Notes: generated by a model not told the origin, from the letters alone. Numbered from the stretch's first letter, positions 10,123-22,625 are shown. The stretch: 64,000 nucleotides of DNA from Adiantum capillus-veneris (GCA_014529385.2 CM043959.1:50548753-50612752), one strand, 5' to 3'. A program made the numbers and translations.

Positions 10123-12839
10123 TGTGAGGTCCCCAACCCGTCGTATCAAACAACGGATCTGATGGTAAACCTTGTGGCCACTAGCTCTATAGCGGAAGCA
10201 AACAAAATGGTTCAGGGTTCAACTAACGGACGATCTCTCATCACAAAGTGAGTCGAGTTCGAGCCTACTAGCAACGAGATCTAGCTCCACCTCGCAGGGG
10301 AAGCGTACTTAACTATCTAGCGATCCTAAGACCCACCTTTCAAGAGGAGAGAAACCCCGAGTTCCTTTTTCCCCATGTTTCAGAGGCACGTACTCTCGAG
10401 GATTCGCCGCTCTAGGGGCAATGAGTAATACCAATATCGAGTAAGCCCTATGGGGGCAGAGAGTTCCCGACCAATCGGGACCACTCATCTCGTAGGCATT
10501 GGCAACCGGAGCCAAGCCCCCACTTTCCACCCCACACTCACACTTCCTCGTGTGACCTAATTACTACCACAAAGGTTGTTCAACATAGATACTCCTTGTT
10601 TAATTCCGAATCACATGGTTCGTTAAAACAGCCCTTCAACCAGTATTGCAAACAACACGAAGACAGAATTCTAGTAAAAATTCTACTCAAACTTATTCAT
10701 AAAAGTACCAATGTTCTGGAGGTACAACATCCCCCCTCCAGCGAGAGTTGTCTCCTCCCGTTGTCGCCTAGCTTCCCATACAACTAGGTATGTCCACCGC
10801 ATAGAAAGCATGTCATGGACACTCCCACCGCATAGAAAGCAAGACGTGGATTCAAGAGCCCTAACGAGGAACTCTGCCCCCTGTGATCAGTAGGGGGGTA
10901 AGGACTGATTCAACATTGGAAATAAAATGAACATGTGGAGCTAAATTTTCCCTAGCAAACATTCTTTCCTCTTGCAAACAGCATACCCATCAATCATTTC
11001 TTTCCTACTTTATACTTAAATGTACTATGCATTCAATGCCGAGGTTTCTGTCGGATTTCTCCAACATATTCGGGGATATGTTCATTCCTAACTAATCGTA
11101 TGCAATGTTAATGAAACAACTTGAATAGAAATTGGGACCTACCTCTTCCATTTCTTCGTCAATAGCCCGCGAGATGGCCGGTATTTGCTTGTCCATGGGA
11201 GCCTTTCCTTTTCCGTTGACATTGCTTGTTCCCGCCTCGCGATCATGGGCACCACCGAAGCGCGTCCTCTTAACCGGGGCCATTTCTCACTACTTTAAAT
11301 GATTAGCTTGGAGAAAGAGCTAAGGTTCACAAGCATCATAACAGTCCAATGGGTAGATTAGTGACATCAATTAATCCCTCCTATATGAGAGTCTAGATTT
11401 CTTTCATAAAGCAATCATTAAGGATGGCACATAATCCTATGGGAATCGGCCCTAAGATAACTATTCAGCTTACATGATCAAGAATAATTTGGGATTTCAC
11501 TATTGGAATTACCAAAGAATTGGATTAAGTATGATTAAACTATTTCCTAGCAATTAGATGATGCAGATTTTTCCTATGCATATGTGTGAGGAAAAACCAA
11601 TTCTTGGAGACTTATTGACGGATTAATTTCTCCTTAATAACATCTTAATGCATAAGAGAAATGAATTCAATTAAGCTACAATGTTAATGAGTGATTACAA
11701 TAGTGATTCTCTTCAATCTGCACAAATACTAGCTTACCGATTAATTACTATGCTATCTAGAGAGAGAAGATTCTGATAATTATGCTCTAATCATTAATCG
11801 AGAGTGAAGAATGGCTGATAATTCAGCTATGGAATGATGATTACATAATAGAGTACGAATAAGGAGAATTTAGAGAGTAGTCATAGAGATTTTCGACTAG
11901 GAATAAGCATAATAGAGAAGGAATTTAGATGGTAGAGAAAAAGATTTACAGATGGCATTAATTAAACTGTCGTTACCGTGATTAAGAGCTGGTAATCTTC
12001 TTGATTTTCTGATCTAATGGAGCTTCTTGAGATGAAAATTCGGCAGCACCTCCCTCCTAGCTTCTTCTTCAATAGGTGTGTGATTCGGTAGCACCTCCCC
12101 AATGTATGTGGGTGTGTGTGTATGCACTGTGTGTGTGTGATCGTAAGTGTGTGTGTGTGTGTGTGTGTGAGTATGCAGGTCTTTAAATAGGCTCCTACAG
12201 GCTGAAAATCAATCTGGGTTGCTAAATGCATCTGGGAGCTTCTCCAGTTAAGCATGGCAAGTCCAGTTCTCTGCACACCAAGCGTCAGGTTGGCTTGGTT
12301 AACTGGTTCTGAGACTGAGTTGCAGGCTTGGTAGCTTTCCCAAGACTCCCACAAAGCAAGAGGGCGCCCCCTAGCTGCTATAGCTGATCTGGAGTGGCAT
12401 GGGACCTGTTCCCACACAGTCCCGGGTCCCCGGTGCCTCCCAGGACAATGTTTAGGAAATTTGGTTCTAGGCTAAAACGGGCCATACGAGTCGGATTTTG
12501 ATGCCGTAAATTGCTATACTAAGCTCTAACTAAGACGTACTGGCCCGAGTACCTGCCATATTTAGCAGACCCCCGGGTCCGAAAATGCATTTTTTTTCAA
12601 ATTTGGGGTACGGGTTCACTTTTTCGAGACGATCAAAACTGGACGGGTCGGGTGACCAAAAACTTACTATTTTTGGAATTTTTCACAAAAATTATTTTAA
12701 TTCACATTTTGAAGCTTTATAACATTCTAAACATCATGGCACTGACGGAATCTGGAAAACTGCTAAAAATAGTAACTTATTCCATTGTATTCATTTCGTG
12801 GTACAAGGGTGCTCTTGTGATCAGGTCAGAGACCTTACA
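10123..12839 (-). repeat. Left (3') terminal repeat of the chromovirus, about 2.7 kb
   Basis: Bounded by TGTGAGGTC on the left and GACCTTACA on the right, giving inverted ends TGTRAGGTC. In minus orientation it starts directly after a purine-rich tract (GTTGGGAAGG) at the end of pol. The length suits Del/Tekay-type LTRs. It contains (GT)n at about 12110-12168 and a 63-codon minus frame at 11092-11283 (MAPVKRTRFGGAHDREAG...) that reads like a protein start. Its interior does not match the right-hand repeat, so the boundaries are well supported but its status as a single LTR is inference. Confidence 0.6.
12110..12168. repeat. (GT)n microsatellite
   Basis: Interrupted GT runs inside the left terminal repeat of the chromovirus. 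Confidence 0.85.
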
Positions 12840-12869
12840 ACCTTCCCAACGTGAAAAATTTGAGATGTC

Positions 12870-14523
12870 CTCATCTCAAGAATGAGTTTGGGTAATCTTT
12901 TAAGAGCGTCGATTCGTCCTCCCAAGTTGCATCTTCTTCAGGGTAATCCTTTCATTTTACTGAATGCTCCGTGATAGTTCTGTTGCGTAACTTTCTTTCC
13001 CTTGTTTCAAGTACATAGTCAGGTTGGAGCTCGAGAACTCCTTGTGCTGGCATGACTATCTGATCTGAGTCCAAGAATTGATCAGGATTGGGAATATAGG
13101 GTTTGAGTAAGCTGACATGGAATACATGAACCTTCAAGTTTGCAGGTAACTTTAGCTTGTAGGCCTGGTCACTTATAACCTTAACGATCTCAAATGGTCC
13201 ACAATACCTTGGGCTTAGCTTCTTGTATCTGCCTAGCGATAAATTTCTTTTCTTAGGTCGGACTCGGAGAAAAACCTTATCTCCTTCCTTGAAAGTTCTA
13301 TCTGAGCGATTCTTATCTGCATAGTGCTTCTTCCTATCTTGAGCTGCCTGAATGTCCCGGCGAATGGCTCTAGTCTGTGCTTCCATATCTTCTAACATCT
13401 TTCTAGAGGCTTCTACTCTGATGGTTGGATCTGAAAAGTTCAGTGGTGCTAAACAGTCCTGTCCATAAAGAGCTTTGAAAGGTGACATTCCAATGCTTCT
13501 GTGTTCGGAAGAGTTATAAGCATATTCTACCAAAGGTAGATATTGTAACCACTTCTTTGGCTCTTGTGAACAATAGGCTCTGAGAATGTCCTCAATGACT
13601 TGATTAACTCTTTCAGTTTGCCCATCTGTTTGTGGATGGTATGTTGTACTGAAAGCTACTTGTGATCCAATAGATTGGAAAAGAGAAGTCCAAAATTTTG
13701 ATGTAAACTTGGCATCTCTATCACTGACAATACGCTTGGGTAGACCATGTAGCCTGAAAATCTCCTTGATGAATACCCGAATAATATCTGAAGCAGTAAA
13801 GGTTGTCTTTACGGGTATTAGATGAGCCACTTTTGTGAGCATGTCAACAACCACGAAAACAGAATCATACCCTCCTGTAGAAGGTAACCCTGTAACAAAA
13901 TCCATACGGATGCATTCCCACTTCATCTGGGGTATGTCAAGAGGTTGAAGTTGCCCTGGTAATTTGATCCTTTCGGCCTTTATTCGTTGACAAGAAAGAA
14001 ATTGCCTCACATAGCGAAGTATGTCTCCTTTCATTCCAGACCAGAGATAACTCCTTCTGACGGCGTGAAGAGTTTTAGCATAGCCTAGGTGTCCGGATGT
14101 AGGGCTATCGTGTGCTTCATATAGAATGGCCTTCTTTAAAGCTGGGTCTCTGGGTACACAGAGTCTATGTCTGTAGTAAAGACATCCTCCCATAAGAGAG
14201 TAATCTTTAGCTTCAGGCATCTTATTCTGCTGGACTAATGAAGCCATACGTTGGTACTCTCGATCTTCGAGGAATGCTTCTTTGATTCTATCCCAGATAG
14301 GGTTATTTGGAATAGAGATAGCTCCAAGAAACGATTTTCGGCTAAGACCATCTGCAACTGCGTTTTCCTTCCCTAGTCTATACTTTATGTCAAGGTCATA
14401 TTCCTGTAATAGCTCTATCCATCGCCGTTGTCGCATATTGAGAATGGGTTGAGTAAAAATCCACTTTAAACTCTTGTGGCCGTAACCAGCTGAAACTTGC
14501 GTCCAAGAAGATAATGTCTCCAT
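12870..14523 (-). pseudogene. Chromovirus integrase with chromodomain-type tail
   Basis: After the end of RNase H (NAVADGLSRK) comes an HHCC zinc-finger (H..GHLGYAKTLHAVRR..C). The DDE core follows: MDFVTGLP, IVSDRDAKFTSKFW, and HPQTDGQTERVNQ with the Glu about 35 residues on. Then come a GPF-type C-terminal domain (RYCGPFEIVK, HVFHVSLLKPY) and a tail PDYVLETRERKLRN that leads into a chromodomain-like stretch. It inserts element cDNA; the chromodomain is known to guide chromoviruses to heterochromatin. Confidence 0.88.
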
Positions 14524-15752
14524 AACTTCAGTGCATGAATAACTGCTAAAAGTTCCAGATCATGAGTGGGATAATTCTTCTCATGATCCCTCAGCTTTCG
14601 CGAAGTATACGCCACTGGTCTTCCTTCTTGAGTAAGAACTCCGCCTAGAGCAGACTTACTAGCATCTGTCGCTACTTCAAATTCTTTACTGAAGTCTGGA
14701 AGCTTTAAAATAGGAGCTGAGACCAAGAATTCTTTTAGCTTAGCAAAACTAGACTCGTGCTCGGTCTTCCAATTGATCCTCATTCCTTTCTTCAGGAGTT
14801 CCGTCAAAGGTGCAGCAATACGTGCATAATCCTTGACAAAAATCCTGTACCATCCCGTTATTCCAAGAAATCCCCTTACTTCGCTGATGGTGGATGGTTG
14901 AGGCCAATCAACGATGTCGTTGACTTTGGTTGGGTCCACTGAAATCCCTTCAGCCGAAATGACAAATCCAAGATAGTTGACCTTTGGTGAGCAAAAAGTG
15001 CACTTGCTCTCTTTAGCGTAAAGTTGGTGTTTTCGGAGAAGATCAAGTACTTTGCGAACATGTTCTTCGTGATCTGCCTCGTCTTTGGAATAGATCATAA
15101 TGTCATCAAAGAAAACCAAGACAAAATCATCGAGGTAAGGTCTGAAAATATCCTGCATAAGTCGGTTGAAGCTTGCAGGAGCATTTGTTAGACCAAAAGA
15201 CATTACTGTGAATTCGTAGTGCCCATACCTAGTATTGAAAGCTGTCTTCGGAATATCTGATTCCTTGATCCTGATTTGGTAATATCCTGACCTTAGATCA
15301 ATCTTTGTAAATATTTTGGCGCCGTGGAGCCTGTCCAAGAGTTCGTCGATCCTTGGAATTGGATACTTGCTCTTGACAGTTACCTGATTCAGTCCACGGT
15401 AGTCTATGCATAGCTTTAAGGTCCCATCCTTCTTCTTCTGGAAAAGAAATGGAGCACCCCAAGGAGAAGTACTGGGTCGAATGAATCCTTGCTCAATGAG
15501 TTGCCTAAGTTGTTCTTTGAGTTCGATGGCCTCCGGAAGTGACATTTTATAAGGTCTTTTTGAGATAGGTTCACACCCAGGGATAGTCTCAATCTCATGA
15601 TCTACCTCTCTGTGTGGTGGAAGATTCGTAAGGTCCTCGGGGAATACATCATCATACTCCCTCAGCCAGTCTGGTCGAAGTGAGGTATCTGATTGGTCCA
15701 CCTTATTGAGTTTAACTGCATATATTTGCTGACCCTTTTTTAGTCCCTTCAA
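14466..15752 (-). pseudogene. Chromovirus reverse transcriptase and RNase H
   Basis: 428 codons. RT motifs in order: [43 protein letters not shown] and the catalytic [11 protein letters not shown], then [11 protein letters not shown]. RNase H follows with [14 protein letters not shown] and [19 protein letters not shown]. The enzyme copies the element's RNA to DNA and removes the RNA strand. It overlaps the integrase frame by about 58 bp. Confidence 0.9.
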
Positions 15753-15800
15753 GAGTCTGTTGGCCTTAACTAGAATAGCCCTAGGTCTCCCATTTTCCCC

Positions 15801-17100
15801 CTAAATTAAGGCTTCATTACCCAAGTTATCTGTAAATGTAAAGTTTCCTTGTGCACAATGGATATGGGCCTTATTTTTCTTTAACCAGTCCATCCCTAGT
15901 ATCCCATCAAAGAATCCTAAGGGTAGGGTTCGAAATTGGGCAGAAATTGGGTGTCCCCCTAAATAAAAGTCAATTTTGCCTGCAGAGTGTTGAGATACTA
16001 CCTCCTTGCCGTTTGCTAACTCGACAACTAGCTTGCTTGATGGATACTTATCTAGCTTAAGCTTTCTCATGCATCTGGGTGAAAGAAATGAAAGAGTACT
16101 ACCACAATCTATAAGGAAGTTAACTTGTTCACCTCTGAGAGATCCTGGCGTATGAATGACTGCGTATTGCTCGCAACCATTGGGATTGTCAATTGCAGCA
16201 TGTAGGGTTTCTCTCTCCATTGCTTCATCACCCACAATTGGTTGAACTACTGTGGCATTCACTCTGGCAGTAGCTCCACGCCCTCGCCCTCTTTTCATTC
16301 TTCCGCGTCCTCCTCTTCCATTAGCTTGGCCATGCCCACGGGTATTCAAGGGTATGGCATTGGCGTTGGTTGAATGAATGTTCCTGGGGCAATTGGATCT
16401 GTAGTGTCCATGCTCGCCGCAACCATAGCATCGAACATCAGGGAATTCCATGGTTGTAGTGGTAGCCACAATAGGGCGTTGGTTATAGGTTTGGTTGGTT
16501 GGTCTGTTGTCCCAAGCAGTGTTCCTTGCCCTCTTTGCCCAATGATTCCTTCTATTCTGATTAGCCTTTTGTACTTCGAGAGCTAGAGGTTTAGCCCTCA
16601 ACAAGGCATCCTGTAGAGTTGACGGCTTGAGAGCCTCCAGCCGAGTGTTCAAGGGATCGATTAGTCCTTGACAGAACCTTGCCACCTGTTGTTCCAAGGT
16701 CATCTTAGGAGCATATCTCCGAAGAGTGACAAACTTTGCATATTATTCTTCGACCGTTGAATTCAGCTGCCGAAGTGAAAAGAATTCATTCATTCTCAAG
16801 GTCCTATAGGCAGGTGGTAAATAACATCCCATTAACGCAGCTTTGATGTCTTCCCAAGATTGGGAAGATCCTTTAATGTCCAGGTCTCTGCAATGTTGCT
16901 TCCACCATATCTTGGCATCGCCAGTCAAGCGGAACATCGCAAGCATGGTCTGATTTACGGGTTGGGTTCCCGCAGCTTCAAAGTAATTGTCCATGGCTTC
17001 CATCCATACTTCTGCATCTCTCTCCACATTTGCCCCCTCGCCCTTAAAGATCGGAGGTTGGGCTTGTTTGAGGAGAAGCTTCTTCTCTTGCGCTGCCGAG
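15801..17100 (-). pseudogene. Chromovirus gag and protease
   Basis: The gag N-terminal part (about 16743-17100) shows MERDAEVWMEAMDNYFEAAG and AKIWWKQ, the usual gypsy capsid signature. The second part (15801-16703) has the CCHC knuckle CYGCGEHGHYRSNC, then a Gly/Arg-rich linker (GRGGRGRMKRGRGRG), then the protease with LIDCGSTLSFLS and ILGMDWL. These proteins build the particle and process the polyprotein. The two parts lie in slightly different frames. Fossil, but well preserved. Confidence 0.8.
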
Positions 17101-17140
17101 TATAGAGCAACAGGCGGTACCTACATGGGTTATACGAAAT

Positions 17141-17151
17141 TCTTGATACCA
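17141..17151 (-). other. iMet-like primer binding site
   Basis: The minus strand reads TGGTATCAAGA, similar to TGGTATCAGAG, between the right repeat and gag. Confidence 0.5.
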
Positions 17152-17525
17152 TTACTTGAATTTCAAGATAGACACGAGACTTTAATAAAATTCAAAATTC
17201 CACTTTATCAAGAGACAGAGATTCAGAGACAAAAAGCACTTTATTAATGGAAATTTATTACAATCAAAACTCCTCAAGGTTTAGAATGACTGATGACCGC
17301 TTATTACATGGCTTTATGGATTGCGTATAACATACGCCTAGGAAATGGTATTGACATGATGCACTATTTCATTCGTGTAATAGTTCTTATACACATTCTT
17401 GAGGGGATAATAAACTAAGATATCGGGCCGGAGTTCTGCTTTCAGTAATCCAAAGGTTTTGACTCGGTTTGCTGGAATCACACGTGGTACAAGGGTGCTC
17501 TTGTGATCGGGTCAGAGACCTTACA
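17152..17525 (-). repeat. Right (5') terminal repeat of the chromovirus, 374 bp
   Basis: It begins (minus) TGTAAGGTCTCTGACC and shares about 45 bp with the start of the left repeat, then diverges completely. It contains AATAAA-type sequence near 17240-17260. It may be a short LTR version or a recombinant remnant. Confidence 0.55.
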
Positions 17526-17655
17526 ATCATAGGATAGACAAAAGAACTTTCTTTTGAATGACAAAAAATAGTCCAAATTCAAAAGTTTTGACACCACAGC
17601 ATCTACTAAACATGATGATCCTAATGGTACCAAGAAAAATCAATTTGGCTTCAAA

Positions 17656-18977
17656 ACATGGATGGTAATCCATGTATCTTTTTTGAAATTTTGCACAAGA
17701 ACTAGACCAATAGATAGGGGGTACTAATCAGTAGTAGACAGGGGGATTAGTACCTCTAGAGTGAAAGTTTGGTCAATTTTGGCACTTTCTTAGAATGCTT
17801 GATAGTTTTGGCTTTTTTTTTGGTTTTTGATATCTAAATTCACTATTGAAAATACTAATAGACTCCTTGTGATGTCCTCTAGCTATGGTGCAGGTTTGGT
17901 ATCAATCTATTACAGAGGAACATGGATTGCGATCCATGTACCTCTATGTCAGATGGTATTGAAACTTGACATATAGCTTCTCCTTTGTCTCTTGATCCTT
18001 GCTGTATAGTTTTTGTGTGATTTGGACTTGTCTAGGTATGACAAAAGTCAATCCCTAGGTCTGTTTTAGGGATTTTCTTTTTGAACAGTTCTTGACACTT
18101 TTGATCCACTTTTTGAAATTTTTTTACCAAACATCTTTGGGGACTTTTGTTCACAATGGTCTCTGATATAGACTGGGAAAGTTTTTGTCCTCAGTGGTAC
18201 ATGGATCGCAATCCATGTTCCACCACTTTTGGACTTGATCTTTATTGTGCTGATAGCTGGTGATATCTGTAGCTTGCTCCACAAATCTTCTTGAATTTGA
18301 GATAGTTTTGCCCAACCAAAACTGACTTCTACAATCTGCTGTGACAGTTTTGACAATGTTCTATTTTTTTCTCTTTTGACCACTTTTTACAACTTTTTTA
18401 CATATGGTTTTTTTTTTACAACTATCAAGCATTCTAAGAAAGTGCCAAAATTGACCAAACTTTCAATCTAGAGGTCCATTTTTTTAAAAAAAATTACCAT
18501 AGGACCTACTAAGAATGTTGAATCTCATGGTACCAAGAGAAGTCAATTTGGGCTCCAAACATGGATCGTGATACATGTACCCATAGTGACAACTTGACTT
18601 GAAACATTCCAGCTCAATAGTGCACACACAAGGAAACATATCCCCAAGCCTAGTTGTGAAAAAAATTGAGGAAATTTGGGTCAAAAGGGAGCAAAACAAG
18701 TGACAGACTAAAAACCGCAATGCAGACCTAGTATTGGCTATTTGGCCTGTCAATACAAATCCAAATCCAAAAAGATTTGATATTTAGCTTGCGGACATAG
18801 AGTGCAACAAGCTGTCAAAAGATCAAGTCCATATGTGGTTGAACATGCATCGCAATCCATGTACCTCAACCTCATAGCTTGCTGAAAATTGGTATACACT
18901 CTGCATATGACCTTGTCTACACACACTCAAATTTGGAGAAAAATTTTTGACAGAGAAACATGGATCGCGATCCATGT
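17656..18977. repeat. Six copies of the same 20-bp palindrome (leader, right part)
   Basis: Copies start at 17656, 17920, 18199, 18559, 18843 and 18958, each 20 bp with 0-4 departures from ACATGGATCGCGATCCATGT. Most are followed by ACC, giving GTACC. Spacing ranges from 115 to 360 bp. Together with 9684 and 9965 they mark the leader of the outer element on both sides of the chromovirus insertion. Confidence 0.85.
17752..18480. repeat. Inverted repeat arms about 60 bp long
   Basis: The sequence at about 17752-17815 (containing GAAAGTTTGGTCAATTTTGG and CACTTTCTTAGAATGCTTGA) recurs in reverse complement at about 18418-18480. The spacer is roughly 600 bp. The arms are nearly identical, which suggests recent duplication and inversion or selection for a foldback structure in the leader. 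Confidence 0.75.
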
Positions 18978-19329
18978 ACCTCAGCATAGTGGAGGCATCT
19001 GACATGGTGATCTTGTAGACATACTTGACTACATCCAAAATCTCAAGTTAAAGCTAAAAATACCTTTGGGAGACCAAAATACAAGCCAAAGTTCCTGTGT
19101 TTTGGTCCCAAGACTATTTGAGTGCTACCTCAAGTGCAGTTCACTAAAATTGCTCTAATGTTTGATAGACAACTCCAAATTGATTCAGGTATAGCCAGGA
19201 AGAAAGCTTGCGAGCAATAGAAAAAAATCTGAATTTTCCCAGGTTTCCTAAGTCCAAACTTTTAGGGTACCCCAAGACGTGTTTCCAAAGATAAGATTCA
19301 TAAGTTCTTGAATTCTAAAAAACGGTGCA

Positions 19330-21480
19330 ATGCCGACAATAGGTGGATTGAGAGAATACATAGAGGAGAGGCATCCTCTGATCAACAAACCGAGCGTGAG
19401 ATTCATCAAAGCCAATGAATCCATGAGCGTTCTTACAGATTACGCTCATGAGGGCTTGTATAGGTTCACAAATGGAGATCCATATATCTTTTACAAGTGT
19501 ATAGAACCCTATACTAGAGAGTTGACCACCCATAAGAACCTCTATGCATTCACATATATAAATTCCAACAGAGTGCAAGTTTTGATGGTAGATAAGTATG
19601 GAATAGAGTACAAACTTGTCGATCCAATTGACCTAGAGAGATATAAGTACAAGGGTACTTTGATCTCTACTTACTTTCAGCCAATAATGATGCCAGAGTA
19701 CACAACAAAGAGGATTCCACCAAGATTCTCTCCAAGACTAGAGGAGAGGACCGGATACATCTTTCCAAGACACCACAAATTGGGTAGATTGGTGGCTGAA
19801 CCATAGCAATTACGACCATATCAAGTGGCTCAATGTGTCAAGACAAAGTACAGTGGGTCAGGGGATCCATATGCTCATGTCTCACTCTTCAAACAAGTTT
19901 TGAGAGCTGAACAGATTGCGAATTTGCGTACTCAGTATGAGGGATTTGGATTGACATTGGAAGGAACAGCCTTGACGTGGTTCCAACCTCTAAATAGAGA
20001 TGATTTTCCCAACATAGCACAACTATTACAAGAATTTGTCAAGGAGTTCTCAAAAAGGGGGATCAAACACAACACAATGTCCCAAATCTACGCTTTCAAA
20101 TAGAAAAAGAACAAGAGAATGAAGGAAGCCCTGCTTCGCTTCAAACAATACATAGGCAGATGTCCTATGAGAGAGCTACCACATGATGAGAGATCATTAG
20201 TTCTTTTCATAGAGGGCTTGAGAAATAAACTCTCAAAAAGGACCTACATTTAAAAGGATGCACTAGAGAAGCTCTATATCTAGTTGACAATTGTAAGGCC
20301 TCTAGAGAGGTGACTAAAGATATAGACAACACAACTAGTAGTGCCTCATCTCCAAAGAGTGAATCAACCACAAAGAGAGATGTTCAAACCCCTTGGGAAC
20401 CAATCATTGATCAAGTGTTCGAGGGGATAATTAGAAAAATAAACCAAGGTTACAAACAAAACCTAGATGTACGACAACCTCAATTGAGGAGATGTAATAG
20501 TTGTAGAGGGGATCACCCCACTCCATGGTGTATCACTCAGCTAAATCCACAACAAATTCTAGGGCAGAAAAAACTCTTCTAAATGATGGTAGCGTAGTAG
20601 TCAACTATGCTCAACCAATGTATGTTCCACAACCCGTGAAAAACCAGTACTCCATGGATGTAGATACGCTCATGCTCATAGCCAATCAGGAAAATGGTTC
20701 AAAGAACATTCTTAGCAGGCAAGAACAACCATTGGTTGGATCACCAGCTATGAAACAAGAAGGTCCATGCTATGAGCGTGGAGGGAATCATTGGGCACAC
20801 TGGTTGTCCAAACAAGGATTGACAAATAGAATTATTAGTATCCTATGAACGGTGTAGGAGAGACCATCTACGCCAAAACTGTGCTAAGAATCCAAACTAC
20901 AAAGGGAAAGCACCAATGAATGTTGTAGGCCTGATGTCTTCTTCAAGTGGATCCGTGGTAGAACCCAGAATTACTTTAAAGGTAATGACTCAAGCTCAAT
21001 CTCAAGAAGCTTCCAAAAACGCAATTGTTGAGGAGGAAGCCACATTGCCTATTCAAAACTGAAATCGAGAATATATCCGTGAGAACAGGAAGAAAATCAT
21101 GGAAATCCAAATGAAACAAAATGAAGGAAAAAAGGCTACAACAAAAAGCTACTTTGGAAACTAAATTGAATCAAACAAGAGAACAACTTAGACAAGAGCA
21201 ATAAAGAAACAAAAACGCAAAGGGACCTAAAGAGTCAAAGACTAACTTGGGAGGTTCAGTCTTGGTTGACAAAGTATTTGAACATTTCGATGCAATTTTG
21301 AAGGCCTATGAAGCTAGGCTAAAACCCAATCAAATCCAAGAGGATAGGTGGATAATATATCCTCATTCAGGGTATGAAAAAGAGAGGTTGCAAATGTACA
21401 AGGATCTCATCTAGGCGGCCCAAGCTCTTATGGAACCAATTCTAGATGCTCCAAAAATAGAGGTGCTAATTAGTTAAAAA
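19330..21480 (+). pseudogene. gag of the Tat/Athila-like element
   Basis: A first region of about 158 codons (19330-19806) has no recognised motif. Next comes a capsid-type region containing KYSGSGDPYAHVSLFKQ, then GFGLTLEGTALTWFQ, then RFKQYIGRCP. This is the SGDP..H...F / G.A..WF pattern of Ty3/gypsy gag (particle assembly, RNA packaging). Two CCHC-like knuckles follow near 20770-20890 (CYERGGNHWAHW and a second RCRRDHLRQNCA). A Lys/Glu-rich, coiled-coil-like stretch follows near 21060-21230. It is a fossil with several breaks. Confidence 0.65.
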
Positions 21481-21799
21481 AACCCAGGACTTGAAAAGTC
21501 ATGGTAAACAAAGGCCAGGAAGAGCCAGAAGTTGAGGCACCTTTAGATACAAGGGAAGTAGCCAATACCAAAGATGGGGTGGGCTTACAAATCAGTGATA
21601 CCTATTCGGGAGGTAGAAGAACCATGGCCACAATCCTTATGGGAATCGATTGAAAATAAAAAATATGGTAGTGCTACCTTATAGTCAGCACGTATCCTTG
21701 AAATAAACATGGATCACAAATTTTACCGAGGAGATATACAATCTCTATATGGGGATGCCGGGTTTGTCGCATCTGAAGAGAGTATCGTTTTTTCTCTCT

Positions 21800-22625
21800 A
21801 CAGACTTTGCCATCTTTCATAGGAGAACTTGAAACAAAATTAGAGGTTAAAATAGTACCTTCGTTGTGGAAAGCCACACCAAAAATGATAGATACCAAGA
21901 GCTTGCATGAATTGATGTCATCTCCTATACAATGCACACTTTATCTCTCAGAGCTACTAGAAATTAGATCTCATGTATGGGGTCAAATGGGCAAACACCT
22001 CAAAAAGATGGGGTTGAAAATTCCTTCACATGACCAACTTGCGGACAAAAACATGGATGACACCTCGCCTAAGAAACCACAGACAAAGCCAGTACCAATA
22101 AATAATGTGGGTGACTACTGTGAAGGAAAAGAAGGAAACACCACCTTACCACTTGAGTACAAAGGAGTAAAGACAATTGCTATACTAGATAGTGGGGCAG
22201 GAATTTCCATTGCAACCAGAGAAATATGGAAAAAATGGGGAAATCCTCCTCTTACAAAAACTCGAATGAAATTGCAATTAGAATATGGATACATGGAGAG
22301 ATCGATAGGAATACTAGAACAAATCATTGTATCCTCGTGTGGCATAGAGTATGAGCACACCTTTGCCATAATGAATTTTGACAAGAGCAACAACTTTGAG
22401 ATCATATTGGGTAGACCATTCATGCGTCAGCTCAAAATAGTACAAGACTGGGGCTATTACTATATCTACTTGAGACACAAACATGTCACTACAAAAATTA
22501 GTGTCAAAGATCATAGTTATAGAGATGTAGAGCAAACCCGAGGGAAAGAATTACACTCCACAATTGAAGAGAAAAAGGAGATACCTACTTGGTTTCAAGA
22601 CAAAGAACATATTTGCATGTACTGA
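21800..22625 (+). pseudogene. Retroviral-type aspartic protease region
   Basis: The frame at 21807-22625 carries a protease core: IAILDSGAGISIATRE (active-site DSG) about 125 codons in, and ILGRPFM about 85 codons later. This is the usual spacing of the D-S/T-G and ILGR/ALGRP motifs in Ty3/gypsy proteases that process Gag-Pol. No reverse transcriptase follows; coding-like sequence continues to about 23000 and then meets the inverted LTR copy B. Confidence 0.75.

Larger units (their letters stand above)
10123..17525 (-). mobile_element. Chromovirus (Ty3/gypsy) inserted in the Tat/Athila-like element
   Basis: Minus-strand order is right terminal repeat (17152-17525), iMet-like primer site, gag with CCHC knuckle, protease, reverse transcriptase, RNase H, integrase with chromodomain-type tail, purine tract, and left terminal repeat (10123-12839). 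The flanking pentamers ATCGT (10118-10122) and ATCAT (17526-17530) look like a target-site duplication with one difference. The coding part is nearly complete, with about three breaks. The terminal repeats agree only over the outermost 45 bp or so, which blocks LTR dating. One mismatch in the duplication and good coding preservation suggest a moderate age, younger than its host element. Confidence 0.8.

Noticed and set aside
10309-12417. Several frames of 60-151 codons in the left chromovirus repeat as host genes
   Set aside because: They lie inside a region bounded by inverted TGTRAGGTC ends next to pol and overlap each other; only the frame at 11092-11283 was kept as a curiosity.
14757-15061. 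Frames on both strands within the RT region
   Set aside because: Shadows of the long RT/RNase H frame with no motif of their own.
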